In this document: piece after piece, positions 30,234 to 46,026 of the stretch
Layout: the number at the start of each line of letters is the position of its first letter
Numbering within the stretch: the stretch's first letter is position 1
Source of the DNA: Escarpia spicata
Taxonomy: Eukaryota; Annelida; Polychaeta; Sabellida; Siboglinidae
Direction: 5' to 3'
Length of the DNA: 64,000 nucleotides
NCBI GenBank assembly: GCA_963995525.1
Contig: OZ023205.1
Location: 53,467,505 to 53,531,504, forward strand
Position numbers and translations under genes: made by a program
The notes under the pieces: generated by a model
What the model was told of the DNA's origin: nothing
What the model saw: the letters and a program-made list of their open reading frames with translations, nothing else
Database searches by the model: none

Positions 30234-30615
30234 CCGATAGATGGCGCATCTAAAAAGGTGCCGACGTACGGAATCGGACCCGAAATCTTTCGATCCCTAG
30301 TCGAACGCGCTCCCAGGAGAGCTAATCCGGCGCCGGCGTCTATGAGTGGTTTTATCTCGGTTATATACGCTTTGAAGTTGATCCCTAGTCGTTGATCGCT
30401 AAGGGTAAACTGTGTTAATCGCTAGATGGCGCCTTAATATCATCAGTTACTGGATTAACCGCTAGATGGCGCCTTAATATTATCGCTTTGAAGTTGATCG
30501 CTAGTCGTTGATCGCTTGGGACGTTGATCGCTAGGGGTAAACTGGGTTAATCGCTAGATGGCGCCTTAATATCATCAGTTACTGGATTAACCGCTAGATG
30601 GCGCCTTAATATTAT
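30234..30615. promoter_or_regulatory. Right subterminal array of CTCF-like motifs within a tandem repeat
   Basis: A 115-131 bp unit is repeated twice (30370-30484 and 30485-30615). Each unit holds two copies of CGCTAGATGGCGCCTTAATA, giving sites at 30419-30432, 30459-30472, 30551-30564 and 30591-30604. A fifth, weaker site is at 30234-30247. CCGCTAGATGGCGC matches the CTCF core CCASYAGRKGGCRS at 13 of 14 positions and closely resembles the insect CTCF motif; the TCGCTAGATGGCGC sites match 12 of 14. Inverted counterparts lie in the left arm (15647-15752). Binding and function are inferred. Confidence 0.55.
30259..30331 (-). tRNA. tRNA-Pro(AGG)-like gene or pseudogene inside the Polinton
   Basis: On the minus strand, 73 nt fold to canonical tRNA dimensions: acceptor GCCGGAT with CGTCGGC, D arm GCTC and GCGC, a perfect 5 bp anticodon stem TTCGA/TCGAA around loop CTAGGGA (T33, anticodon AGG), then a T arm with loop TCCGATT. 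Internal Pol III boxes are recognisable: A-box-like TAGCTCTCCTGG and B box GGTCCGATTCC (one change from GGTTCGANTCC). Discriminator A is followed by CC and a TTTTT terminator (30252-30256). Mismatches occur in the acceptor (two), D (one) and T (two) stems, so it may be decayed. It lies between the NADAR promoter and the right repeat array. Confidence 0.5.
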
Positions 30616-30811
30616 CATTCAAAAGTTACAGGCCATCAATCACGTTTTTTATAAGTAGGTTCCCGATTTATCTCGGGTTACACAAAACCCTTTGATCTTT
30701 TTTTTATAAGTAGGTTCCCGAAAAAGATAAGGACGTTTTTTATGCACATAGTTAGGCCTAAAGTAGGTCAAAAAGGGGTGGGGCGAGGGTGAACCTTACC
30801 TACATACTACT
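30614..30811. repeat. Polinton right terminal inverted repeat
   Basis: Reverse complement of 15439-15639 with few differences. It contains the same internal direct repeat of TTTTTTATAAGTAGGTTCCC and ends CATACTACT before the CACAAC duplication. Confidence 0.97.
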
Positions 30812-30817
30812 CACAAC
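30812..30817. repeat. Right target-site duplication of the Polinton
   Basis: CACAAC, identical to 15433-15438. Confidence 0.95.
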
Positions 30818-30869
30818 CCAATTGTAGGCCAGTTTTCTCTATCTAATAATAATTGAACTAGAGTATCTA

Positions 30870-30997
30870 TGCATGTATCTGTGTATGTGTGCATGCATGC
30901 ATGCATGCACATTGTACATGTTCATGTATGTATGAATGTATGTGTATGTGTGTGCGTATATGTACATGTAAAGTACGTATTTACGTGCGTATGCATG

Positions 30998-31086
<89 letters not shown>
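30870..31086. repeat. GT-rich microsatellite
   Basis: Mixed ATGC/ATGT words (30870-30998), then an uninterrupted (GT)n run from 30999 to 31086. Long open frames across it encode only Cys/Val or Thr/His repeats. Confidence 0.95.
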
Positions 31087-31087
<1 letters not shown>

Positions 31088-31765
31088 CGAGAACTGTGCT
31101 CAACAAAATATACATTTTAATTAAACAATTATAATCGATACTCTTTAGCCAACGTGGCGGGTAACAAAATATTGAGCTCAAACGAATTGCACAATACATT
31201 TTTGGATTAATTATTTTAAACGGGAATTGAACCAGGTGTATGATACATAAATCTGAATATGACTAACTGCCAGTGTTATTAAGGTCATCTTCACGAAGAG
31301 ATAAGCAAACACAATATCCGTTTTCTTTCCGAGGTATTTCACGCGATGGACTGTAAACAATTAAATGCGCCTATTGTTTTCCGGTCGGCGTCTGTGACCC
31401 CAATGTTGTTTGTTTGATATAATAATCACTTCCGACCCAGTTCTTGGCAATCACGTTACTAGGTATATTATTACCCGACGATACGAAGTACCAGGACGTT
31501 CAGTACTATGAACTGTGAGAGATGTCCTACAATAATGTCATAATACCCATGCATTCCTGTTAAAAGCATGCCAAGGGCACTTAAACTATTCACTCATCGT
31601 TGTACTCTTTGACATACACAAGTATGCATACAATGTCATGTCGACTGCAAACAGCTCTATATCCAAAAGGAGAATAATATCATGTAATAAGCTACAGTGA
31701 CCTTGACATGTTTACAAAATGATTTATATTGATACTATTATCAAATAACATCATTTAATACAGTA
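31087..31765. other. Unassigned host sequence
   Basis: About 680 bp of unique-looking AT-rich sequence with no recognisable gene or repeat. Confidence 0.45.
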
Positions 31766-32325
31766 AGCATGCATGTATGCGTGTATGCGTGTATGAGTGT
31801 ATGCATGTATGCGTGTATGCGTGTATGCGTGTATGCGTGTATGCGTGTATGCGTGTATGCGTGTATGCGTGTATGCGTGTATGCGTTTATGCGTGTATGC
31901 GTGTATGCGTGTATGCGTGTATGCGTGTATGCGTGTATGCGTGTATGCGTGTATGCGTGTATGCGTGTATGCGTGTATGCGTGTATGCGTGTATGCGTGT
32001 ATGCGTGTATGCGTGTATGCGTGTATGCGTGTATGCGTGTATGCGCGTATGCTTGTATGCGCGTATGCGCGTATGCGCGTATGCGCGTATGCTTGTATGC
32101 GTGTATGCTTGTATGCGTGTTTCCATATATGCGTGTATACTTGTATGCATGTACGCATCTATGTATGCGTATATGCGTGTATGCGTGTATGCGTGTATGC
32201 GTGTATGCGTGTATGCGTGTATGCGTGTATGCGTGTATGCGTGTATGCGTGTATGCGTGTATGCGTGTACGCGGGTATGCGTGTATGCGTGCATGCGCGC
32301 ATGCGCGTATTCGTGTACGTACGTA
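31766..32325. repeat. 8 bp minisatellite (TGTATGCG)n
   Basis: About 65 copies of an octamer TGTATGCG with variants (TGCGCGTA, TGCTTGTA). A diverged centre (32040-32165) divides two homogeneous halves. The CpG-containing alternating purine-pyrimidine unit could adopt Z-DNA. Long open frames (31751-32445) are repeat artefacts. Confidence 0.95.
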
Positions 32326-32339
32326 TGTACGTATGTAGG

Positions 32340-32770
32340 TTTACATATAGGTATGTTCACGTTTTCCTCCCACACTACTTCCATCTTGGACGTCAAACTT
32401 TCAGGGATTCATCTAAGCCGTAATCGAAAATATCCGCGGGTTTAGGGTTCATATCTGTTAAGGTTTCATGCAGGACTTTACACAAGTGCTAGACGATTGT
32501 TTGCGATTTTTTATTTTGAGCTACATACATCGATCAGTCGGGAACGTTTTGCGTAACTTGAAAGAGCGTTAAAAACTCGCGCAACATTTCGAAACACTTT
32601 TTCAGAATCAACGTCATGTTTATTAAACGCCAGGTACGAATGCAATGTCTACACGTTTACTACTTATGTGTGTAAGCCCTATTTAGCTTCAGCCGGGGAT
32701 GGGAATATTTTTGTTTATAAGTGAATTTTAATGGTTTAAATATATACGTCCACGGGTCATGCAGTACACG
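32340..32770. other. Unassigned host sequence
   Basis: No gene or repeat recognised between two microsatellites. Confidence 0.4.
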
Positions 32771-32775
32771 ATCAT

Positions 32776-32955
32776 ACACACGTACACACACACGCGCGCA
32801 CACACGCGCACATACGCGCACACACGAGCACACACGCGCACATACGCGCACACACGAACACACACGCGCACACACGCGCACACACGCGCATACACGCGCA
32901 CATACGCGCACACACGCGCACACACGCGCACACACGCGCACACACGCGCACACAT
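32776..32955. repeat. ACACACGCGC-type microsatellite
   Basis: About eighteen copies of a 10 bp ACACACGCGC unit with ACATACGCGC and ACACACGAGC variants. Confidence 0.95.
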
Positions 32956-33262
32956 AAACATATATAATAATAATATTTTATCACATTAAGATTATATTTG
33001 TTTATAAATGATTAATATTATTATAGAATATAATTCTATTAACTTGAATAATGGTGGAGCTTTGATTAAGTAATGGTTTGAGGCTTTTTAACATGCAGAA
33101 AGCACACGGTTAAACTAAGTTAAAAGTGTGAAAATCTGCATTTATATGTAATATGTGCGATAACACAATTATCCGTTTTAGGCCCTGTCCTTTTTATTAT
33201 TGATATTAATGACACTGTTAAAGGTATCAACTGCGAACCGTTGGTAAAATCCTAGATACACC

Positions 33263-35959
<2,697 letters not shown>

Positions 35960-35970
<11 letters not shown>

Positions 35971-36185
35971 ATGTTCGCGTCGGTGTCACTATAAAGAGTA
36001 AGTGTTGCACCGAGATATTTTATGGTTCTTATACGGCGTACCTGAGTGGCCTGTATTTTCGCCCAGTCTCGCTTGGACACGGTATCGGCCCGGGCCGTTC
36101 CACGTAAGTGCGTGCAAGACAACACTACGCTGCTCGGTTCGTCACGCATCAGTGCGCGCAACGCTGACATGACGGCCGAAGCCAT
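35960..36185 (-). mobile_element. Small reverse-transcriptase-like remnant
   Basis: Minus-strand translation shows RTIKYLGATLTLYSDTDANIRR, the YLGA-type segment that follows the catalytic domain in LINE reverse transcriptases. It stops at the inverted-repeat boundary. Short and decayed. Confidence 0.4.
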
Positions 36186-36947
36186 TGACTCTGTTATTCA
36201 ATCGTGCTTCACGGCAGAGCTGGAGGCGATGAAGTCTGCGAAAGCCGGCAAGGGTGTTAAAAAGCGTGGCAAATCAACATCTGAAACTGAGAGACTAGTC
36301 TTTGATTAATTGAGGTAATCGCTCCAATGTTAATTAAAACTATGCCAGGTGCCTTGGAGCAACATGGTGATATCCTCCGGCAGGATTTTTGCAAACTGCA
36401 AGCTATTATTATTGCCAAAGATGAACGTATCCGCTGCCTGGAGCAGAGAGTTAACGCCCTGGAGGCGGAGGCGGACAAATGCGAGCAATATTCTCGCCGT
36501 CCAAACCTTCGCATCCATGGAATACCAGAAGCCGACAAAGAAAATACAAACGATCTGGTGATCGCCGTGGTTAAAGACAAGATGGGACTGATGAACATCG
36601 GCGTAACCCAGTTGGAAAGGAATCACCGACTCGGCCCGAAGACGGACAAACAAGGTCACCGACGAAAACGACCAATTATAGTCCGTTTCAAAAGTGAATC
36701 AACCCGCGATGAGGTATTCCGTGCCCGAACACAGCTGAAGGAGCACAACAAGCAGAAATCCGAAAATCCGATTTTTATAAACGAAGACCTAACGGCGAAG
36801 CGGGCCGCACTGGCGTTCCAGACAAGAACACTAAAACGTAAGAAACTGATTTCGGACTGCTGGACATTTGCAGGACGAGTCCTCGTAAAGACAAACGCTG
36901 GACTGATTAGAGAAATCCATACGGAGAAAGACTTTGACTTCGCGTAA
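36168..36947 (+). mobile_element. L1-like ORF1 protein remnant
   Basis: A plus-strand ORF1-type coding region with one frame change near 36306. The N-terminal piece begins MTAEAIDSVIQSCF; the main piece (36327-36947) has a coiled-coil heptad stretch (RIRCLEQRVNALEAEADKCE), then the RRM-like core SRRPNLRIHGIPE, and a C-terminal domain with FINEDLTAKRAALAF and CWTFAGRVLVKT. This is the Transposase_22/L1 ORF1p layout, an RNA-binding chaperone. It lies in the spacer of the inverted repeat, upstream of an endonuclease remnant that may belong to the same or another LINE. Confidence 0.75.
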
Positions 36948-37362
36948 CGCGACGGTGGTCTTGATTGAAGACTCGAGTTTCGCGTGACCGAGCTGCGGGT
37001 TGATCCCGCCCCTGCCTTGACACTCGCCATCCAACGACTGAGATGTCAGACGTCGATGTAAAACATGTTCATCTTTTTTCTTCTTTGTCATTGTGATTCT
37101 TGTTTCAATATTCGTAAAGTGAAAACTATAATTATTTGTTTTATAAGTATGAAAACATATTAGCCAGCAGGCACATTATTTTCATATTTCTAAATAGTTT
37201 TTATATATATTGTTTTAATTTAATTTACTGGAAAGCCGGCCAGGAGGGGTTTATTTTGGAAAAGCCATTAATGAACTTTTCATCATTCATGATGTTACTT
37301 CATTTAATGTATATCTTCTTTTCATTTGTTTTTTCGTTGTTGACAATGATTGCTATACATAC

Positions 37363-37366
<4 letters not shown>

Positions 37367-37422
<56 letters not shown>
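37367..37422. repeat. (TA)n microsatellite
   Basis: About 28 uninterrupted TA dinucleotides. Confidence 0.95.
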
Positions 37423-37425
<3 letters not shown>

Positions 37426-37499
37426 TATTGGACTTAAGTGTCATCATTACATACGACTTGTATGTTAGCGTAAGTAGTTTAAAAAACGTATTTTCATTT

Positions 37500-37600
37500 A
37501 TTGTTCTTTAACATGTTGGTATGTCCTAGAGTGGTACATAATTTAATAACTTGTACTTATTGTTCTTTAAAATGTTGGTACGTATTCGGAGTGGGGTGCA
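37500..37600. repeat. Short direct duplication
   Basis: TTGTTCTTTAACATGTTGGT at 37500 recurs at 37559 with one change (TTGTTCTTTAAAATGTTGGT), 59 bp apart. Confidence 0.7.
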
Positions 37601-37700
37601 AACATCAGTTGCATGGTAAGGTTTTGGCGCCCTGGTATTGGAGTATAATGGGGTTGTTAAAAAATATGCTGTACTTACGTAACGTCAGCACAAAAGCGTC

Positions 37701-37914
37701 TTCGTTCTATTATGACTTAGCAGTGTACTGTCTGATTCGTTCTATTATGACTTAGCAGTGTACTGTCTGATTCGTTCTATTATGACTTAGCAGTGTACTG
37801 TCTGGTTCGTTCTGTTATGACTTAGCAGTGTACTGTCTGATTCGTTCTGTTATGACTTAGCAGTGTACTGTCTGATTCGTTCTGTTATGACTTAGCAGTG
37901 TACTGTCTGATTCG
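37701..37914. repeat. 35 bp minisatellite, six copies
   Basis: Six tandem units containing ATGACTTAGCAGTGTACTGT, period 35 bp; the first three have TTCTATTATG and the last three TTCTGTTATG. The endonuclease coding region starts 24 bp after the array, so it could be the repeated 5' UTR or promoter of that LINE. Confidence 0.9.
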
Positions 37915-37938
37915 TGAGCTAATTACACTCAAGAAGCA

Positions 37939-38689
37939 ATGGATGAAATGCAAAGTAATTATACTGAATTAGACATAAGGCACTTGTTTGAAAACGAAGA
38001 GGTTGAAGTAAATCCTTTTAACCTAGCTGATATAAATAGTGACTACTATGATGTTCATAATATTCTTCCCGCTAAATTTTGCCATACCCGTATTCAGCAC
38101 AAAGTACTCCATTTCAACATACAAGGACTTTCATTAAACTTTCATCAACTTAAAATATTACTGTCACAGCTATCTGATGCACATGTTGAAATTGATTATA
38201 TCTTATTATGTGAAACTTTTTTAAATGACAACAATGCGCATCTTTTTAAATTGCCTAATTATAATTTTATTTACAAGAATAGGACATTTTTATCTAAAGG
38301 TGGTGTCGCGATGTATGTACGGGATAATATTCAGTATAATCACCGCGAAGGCCTTGATATCTTCGTGGAGGGGGAATTTGAATCTGTATTTATTGAATGC
38401 AGCATTACTGGTCTAAACCTCTGTCGTTGGTGAACTATACCGGATCCCTAATTGAAATGTGTCTTCACCTATCCAAAGATATGAGACAATACTAAATAAG
38501 ATTCAGCACTCAAACCATCAGATCATAATTGGCACTGATAAAAATTTTGACTACCTAAAAATGGACTCATATACACCTTCATCCGACTTACTATACTCAC
38601 ACCTAGCTACTAACACAATTCCAACAATTACCAAACCAACGCGTATCACCCATACATCCGCTATCCTTATTGATAACATATATGTACGA
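37939..38689 (+). mobile_element. LINE endonuclease N-terminal half, cut by the inverted repeat
   Basis: From ATG 37939 the protein reads as an apurinic-type endonuclease: HFNIQGLSLNFHQLKILL, IDYILLCETFL, and SKGGVAMYVRD. After a frame change at about 38430 it continues with RYETILNKIQHSNHQIIIGTD, KPTRITHTSAILIDNIYV. Homology stops at 38689, where the right arm of the inverted repeat begins. The reverse transcriptase is missing. It may belong to the same clade as the tail at 1-770. Confidence 0.72.
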
Positions 38690-39728
38690 AGAAACTATTC
38701 ACGGACCAACATCCCGAACAACGGCAGCAGCAGCGCATTGAGCCAGTCAGCATCTAGGTTTAGATCACCCAGTCATTCCAACACACATGCGACACGTGTG
38801 AACTCCGTTACCTCAGCATATCCACGAATTTGAAAACAAAATTGCAAAAAAACTGTGGTATCAAATGTTCATGATAAGAATAATTAATGTGTTTTTAAAC
38901 GCATGCAAAATGAGAAATTTGTGTTGAAATCATTTCAGCATGGCATACCATGATGTATATATGATAGATACACAAAGTATGAAATTGATTAAAAGGATTT
39001 ATCTAAAGTTCTCATATGTGAGCCATGTGACAACCAACCCCTACTGTCAACCCCAGCTGTCTTGTGACAACCAACCCCAGCTGTCTTATGACAACCAACC
39101 CCAGCTGTCTTGTGACAACCAACCCCAGCTGTCTTGTGACAACCAACCCCAGCTCTCATCCCCAGCTGTCTTGTGACAACCAACCCCAGCTGTTTTGTGA
39201 CAACCAACCCCAGCTGTCTTGTGACGGCCAACCCCAGCTGTCTTGTGACAACCAACCCCAGCTGTCATCCCCAGCTGTCTTGTGACAACCAACCCCAGCT
39301 GTCATCCCCAGCTGTCTTGTGACAACCAACCCCAGCTGTCTTGTGACAACCAACCCCAGCTGTCATCCCCAGCTGTCTTGTGACAACCAACCCCAGCTGT
39401 TTTGTGACAACCAACCCCAGCTGTCTTGTGACGACCAACCCCAGCTGTCTTGTGACAACCAACCCCAGCTGTCTTGTGACAACCAACCCCAGCTGTCATC
39501 CCCAGCTGTCTTGTGACAACCAACCCCAGCTGTTTTGTGACAATCTGCCCCTCCATCGAGATTTGCTACAAAATAGTATTCTTGAAGTGACATTTGTCGT
39601 GCGAATGAGTTTGCTGTGACACATTTGAGAGCTCACAGTCGGTCATATTCGACATGATAATCTATTCAAGCAAAACTACTCGGTGCTACATCATCAATAC
39701 TAACATAGCAATGTTTTACTAATGACAT
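38689..39728. repeat. Right arm of the 5.3 kb inverted repeat
   Basis: Reverse complement of 34467-35970, nearly identical in unique parts, with about half as many minisatellite units (39030-39560). The outer end matches CATGTCATTAG of the left arm; flanking sequences then differ, and no target duplication is visible. Confidence 0.93.
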
Positions 39729-39729
39729 G

Positions 39730-41550
39730 GAGAAAGCGAAAACATGTCGCAAATGTGATTGATTGTCTACTAAACGGTCACTATAGTGACACTCCCTGAT
39801 GCTCTCGGCATCTATGGGAAACACCAGCGGCATAGTAACAAACAACCCCGGTCTCCCAATATAGTTGTAACCCATAGAACATGTTCATCTTCAACGAGCG
39901 CATTAAACGTACCATTTAATTACAGTGTGGTGTTCAATGTTGCGATGCACATAGGTTAGGTTATATACTGGTTGCCCGCTGAATTATTCCGCCGCAACGA
40001 ATCGTCAAAGTACAAAATGTTATTCCAGGAATTCCACAGCAATCATCCTATTCAACTTTCGCATGTCTTTGCTGCCACTATCCCTATCAGTTAAATGGTG
40101 GTACTATTGAAATGTTCGCCAGGGAGAGCTCTCGTCTATATAGCAAACCCGCCGGCTTCACAGTTATAGCTACAGTCAGTCACAAGAAAACGAAACAGTA
40201 GTAGGAAAACGTCGGAATAAATACGCGCAAGTCCTCGCCTGTCGCTGCGCTACTGATAGCGGGCGCCAGCATTAGGACGTATGACGTCACGCAACATCCG
40301 AAATGTCATCACGATTGCTAACGTCACTTCCGGCAACGTGCTCTGACTAGTTACTCGATATGTAGCCTGGTGCTCTGAACAGCTTGTCTCACCCGCGCCA
40401 ACACCACCATTCACTTTGATCTTCCTTGTTTGAAACACCATAATAATCTGTCTAGTCAGGGCATGTTGTACTGTTCTACTTCTGACATTCACCCTACACA
40501 AAATAAGTTCGTTGACTTAATTATGCTTCATCCTATTTGCTGTGATCTCTGTCTTGATTGTGGGAACTAGGTGCGCCGACCCAACATCAAAGTGTATTAC
40601 CACAAATTTCTACTCTTCCGACCACATTCAAGATCTTCGATTATTGATGACGACATTATAGTAAATCGTATTACTCGCTTTCATATTTAGGCATTTCGGG
40701 TGTCGAGGAAAAATTTTACGTTCAATGAACGAAGTCGTCTATACATGTGTTAGTGTGTTTGCTTGTGTGTTTGTGTTTGTGTGCTAGTGTGCTAGTGTGC
40801 TAGTGTGCTAGTGTGCTTGTGTGCTTGTGTGCTCGTGTGTTTGTGTGCTTGTGTGTGCGCGCATGAGTTTAGCCACTTATTAAGATTGAACTTAGCTGGG
40901 TGTTTCTTAAGAGCTTTCTGAAATGTCAAGTATTGTTTGCATTGATCAGATGCACTTGAAGATGATTGGACTCTTTGCTAAATCAACAGCCATTATGCAT
41001 GTCCTAGGCTTGCTTTACTGTCAGGCGTTTCGTTAGATCATAACACTTTGTACAGTTAGAAAAAGAAACGCATCTATGGCGTATTACAAACTATTCACTA
41101 GATGTTACATATTAAAGATACTGCTGTTTTATGTCTGTAGTAAATGTGCAACTATTACGTATCACTCGGATAAGTCAAAACATATTGTTGTCGTGGAAAA
41201 TAATATGTGAATGAATATAGAACGCTAACACCAATTGGCTGCTTTGCCAATGTCGACATTATATGTCATTCGCACGGACATATTTCTTCTTATGCAGTGT
41301 CATGTGCCTTCATTTGTATAGTCTCATTGCAGACAATAAATCGGGTAAATACATTCGCATGCCATTTATTTTACAGCATTGCTCCAGGCAACTATACCAA
41401 ATTTAAGTTAAGCTACAGAAAACCGTGTGCGTTATATTCAAGCATTTATATATTAACGTCACTGGATACTAAATGGTTACTACAATCGTACTACTTTATC
41501 TGTAACGATAACTGGATGGACGTGTCTCTTCCTTGCGGCAATGGAGATCG
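39730..41550. other. Unassigned host sequence with a GTGTGCTA-rich stretch
   Basis: No gene recognised. At about 40745-40860, tandem GTGTGCTAGT and GTGTGCTTGT words form a degenerate microsatellite. Confidence 0.45.
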
Positions 41551-41551
41551 T

Positions 41552-42996
<1,445 letters not shown>

Positions 42997-43169
42997 GGTG
43001 AGGCCTGCAGATGTAACAGCCACAATGACTACACCACCCAACATCGTGCTACGTTTAATACATACATATGATTGTATCCATGTACCTTAAAGGGGAACAA
43101 AGGGTATGTTATGGCCCCACCCAAAATATTTAATCAAAGCTAACCATTAGCCGAAGAAAAACGAATACC

Positions 43170-43935
43170 CAATACTCCATGTCGCCCAAGCTGTTTACGG
43201 CAACATTCGAAACCATCTTCGCTTCGCCGACGACATACTCGACTCAAGGTCTGAAGACGAACATTTCGAAGACAAAAGTGATGCTACAAAATGACATACC
43301 AATACATATCAACACATCGCAGATAGAAAACGTTGAAAGCTACGTCTATCTGGTACAGCGATACAGTATCAGAGACAAAAACCAAGACAAGGAGATTCAA
43401 AGAAGAATCTCCGCCGGCTGGACAGCATTCACCAAACACTGCGACAACTTCAAGGGTAACTTTGGAACCTGCTTGAAGAGACAAGTCTACAACTCATGCA
43501 TACTTCCAGCGATGACATACGGCGCGGAAACATGGACACTCACCATCAAGAAAAAGAACAAGCTGGCAGTCGCACAAACAAAGATGGAAAGAAGTATGTT
43601 GAACATCACATATCGGGAGAGATAAACATATATCTCGGTAAGAGAGAAGACAAAGGTCATAGACGTGATAGAACAAATCAGAAGAAAACAGTGGACCTAG
43701 TCAGGGCACACCAGCAGACTACGAGATAACCGATGGACATCGCGTACCATAACCTGGAGATCTTACGAAGGGAAGCGATCTACAGGAAGACCACAGAGAC
43801 TATGGAGAGACGAATTAGACGAGTACTGGAAAGGCACCATCTGGCAGAGGATAGCGCAAGGCAGGCACATTTGGAAACGACATGCTGATGCCTTCGTCCA
43901 ACCTCGGGACCCTACGGTTGCACAATGATGATGAT
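43170..43935 (+). mobile_element. LINE reverse transcriptase C-terminal fragment
   Basis: Plus-strand frame 43179-43625 reads as the end of an endonuclease-reverse transcriptase: NISKTKVMLQND, VESYVYLVQRYSIRD, EIQRRISAGWTAFTKH, CLKRQVYNSCILPAMTYGAETWTL, QTKMERSMLNITYRER. Frames then break, with KRRPQRLWRDEL-like text near 43790-43820, and the copy ends in ATGATGATGA at 43926-43938, a typical short tandem tail. The catalytic part is absent. Confidence 0.8.
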
Positions 43936-44447
43936 GAAGAACCATTAGCAACTACAATCAAGAATTTGCTAGAATATCCTTGCTGAAGAAATGTGATTTA
44001 AAATACACGAGCAGCGCCATTGTGATAAAAAGCCTGGTTTCACCAATGTCTGCTCTTCCCAAATCGTCAGTCGCCAAACTGAGAATATTAGTCTAATCTG
44101 CGTCGCCGAGAAACCAACATTCGAGCTGGCATATTCTTATACTTCTCGAGAAAACAAGTGCATTGAACGCGTCACCGCTGCGCCATGTTAAACAAGTTGT
44201 ATGTGCTTATTTGTCAAGTATCGGGGACGGGTCTCAGTATGTCAGCCGTCGGGAACTGTGATATTTCATTACAATCTCCCACTAATAAACCACAGGGGCG
44301 AAATTGTTGATTGTAGTTGCAAATGATTAGATTTGATTAACTCTTGCCTTTTGTTTTTCGTTTCAATTTAAAATGAGAACTCGAACTGGTGCAATATTAA
44401 ATGACAACGTAAATAATATAAAACGCGCGCGCGTATAACATTATACT
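43936..44447. other. Unassigned host sequence
   Basis: No recognisable gene or repeat. Confidence 0.4.
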
Positions 44448-44695
<248 letters not shown>

Positions 44696-45081
44696 ATGCA
44701 TTTGCACACGCTCGTTTATCCTGCCTTTTTTCTTTTTTCGACAACCTTAAAATACTGCCAACACTATTCCGTTTTACACATACCTGGTAGCTGGTCTGAT
44801 GATGAAGTAAGCACTTCTCAACGACTTTATATAGGTGTAATGAATGCTTGGCTCGGTGAATGTGTTTGTTTGGAATGCTGCGTGAAAAAGGAGTGATAGG
44901 TACTTACGATAGACGAACACTCAGAGCTGAATACGTACTTGATCTGACCTAATTAATGCGACGTTGTATTACACGGTCATGTAAAATAGCCGTTTTGATC
45001 GAGCAATATGAATCATGAACAGTGGGAAGACCTAATTCTTATTTGCTTATAAGGCCACCTGAAATAAGACGAACGAACTCT

Positions 45082-45244
45082 CGCTCGCACGCACGCACGC
45101 ACACACGCACGCACGCACGCACGCACATAACATATAAAAAAGACAAACAGACATACCGACAAACACGTACACACACACGCACGCAGGCACGCACGCACAA
45201 ACACTCAAGCCCGCAGGCACACACACACGCACGCACGCAAACAA

Positions 45245-45285
<41 letters not shown>

Positions 45286-45290
45286 GACAC
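45082..45290. repeat. CA/CGCA-rich microsatellite
   Basis: Alternating CACGCACG and CACACA tracts with short interruptions (ACATATAAAAAAGACAAACA). Confidence 0.9.
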
Positions 45291-45299
45291 CGTGTCCCA

Positions 45300-45860
45300 T
45301 CCAATGATAGCAATGATGATAATAATAATTTTTATTAAAATCCTATATTTTACCCCACAAACATTACCTAACCATGTAAGTTAGCAATAACCTTGTTTAA
45401 GTCACTCTAACGGATGTCGTCTTGACATTCCGGGATGTCTACCTCTTCCGCAATCCAATATAGAATGACATAACTTAGCCATATCCAAATGATATCAACA
45501 GTTGTTCTTAATCACTTAGACAACACTTGGCCATGGTTATGTTCAATATGTCAGCACTTTAAGCAGCTCACTGTTATATAGTGTGCATGTAGTTTTCACG
45601 TCTTCAAAATTCACTGTATGTATTTTGTTTTAAAGACAACAAAGGATGTCTTAATTAAATCCGATAGGTCATGTAAATGTGTGTACACAAAGCAACTAGC
45701 AGCATTCATGGTTGTATCATTTAGTATCGCGTCGAAACTTGCAGTCGATATCGTGACTTTAGCAATTCGTGCACTAACTTGGATGTCTGAAAAGCGAACT
45801 ATTCCGGAAGGAACCTGTATGGTACGTGGCATCACAATGAACAGACCATAATATATCGTT

Positions 45861-45910
<50 letters not shown>

Positions 45911-46020
45911 ATGGATCAAATAAATTGTGTACGTAATTTGGTGTGAACATATAGGATACGACATAAATCAAGTTATATGTCATTCATACAATCCCTCTGA
46001 TCAGCAGTGGTTACAACCAC
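45300..46020. other. Unassigned host sequence with a (TA)n run
   Basis: No gene seen. A (TA)n microsatellite of about 21 units lies at 45866-45907. Confidence 0.5.
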
Positions 46021-46026
46021 TGTTGA

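Larger units (their letters stand above)
15439..30811. mobile_element. Polinton/Maverick self-synthesising transposon, full length but with broken core genes
   Basis: A 15,373 bp element that begins AGTAGTATG and ends CATACTACT, with about 200 bp terminal inverted repeats and a 6 bp target duplication. It holds the Polinton core: protein-primed polymerase B, retroviral-type integrase with chromodomain, FtsK/HerA-type packaging ATPase, adenain-like protease and capsid proteins. It is visibly more GC- and CpG-rich than its flanks. Lesions: polymerase nonsense codon and frameshift, integrase and ATPase frameshifts, deletion of most of the major capsid gene, and a frameshift in the RPA-like gene. 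It is therefore non-autonomous as sequenced, although several genes remain open and some single-base breaks could be assembly errors. Insertion lies between host galaxin-like genes and does not interrupt any gene I can see. Confidence 0.97.

Noticed and set aside
15439..30811. Possibility that this is a free adintovirus-like genome or contaminant contig
   Set aside because: Perfect 6 bp target duplication and host retroelements and genes on both sides show chromosomal integration.
31751..32445. Long open frames on both strands (RVCVYACM and THTRIHAY repeats)
   Set aside because: Octamer repeat translated in several frames; no independent coding signal.
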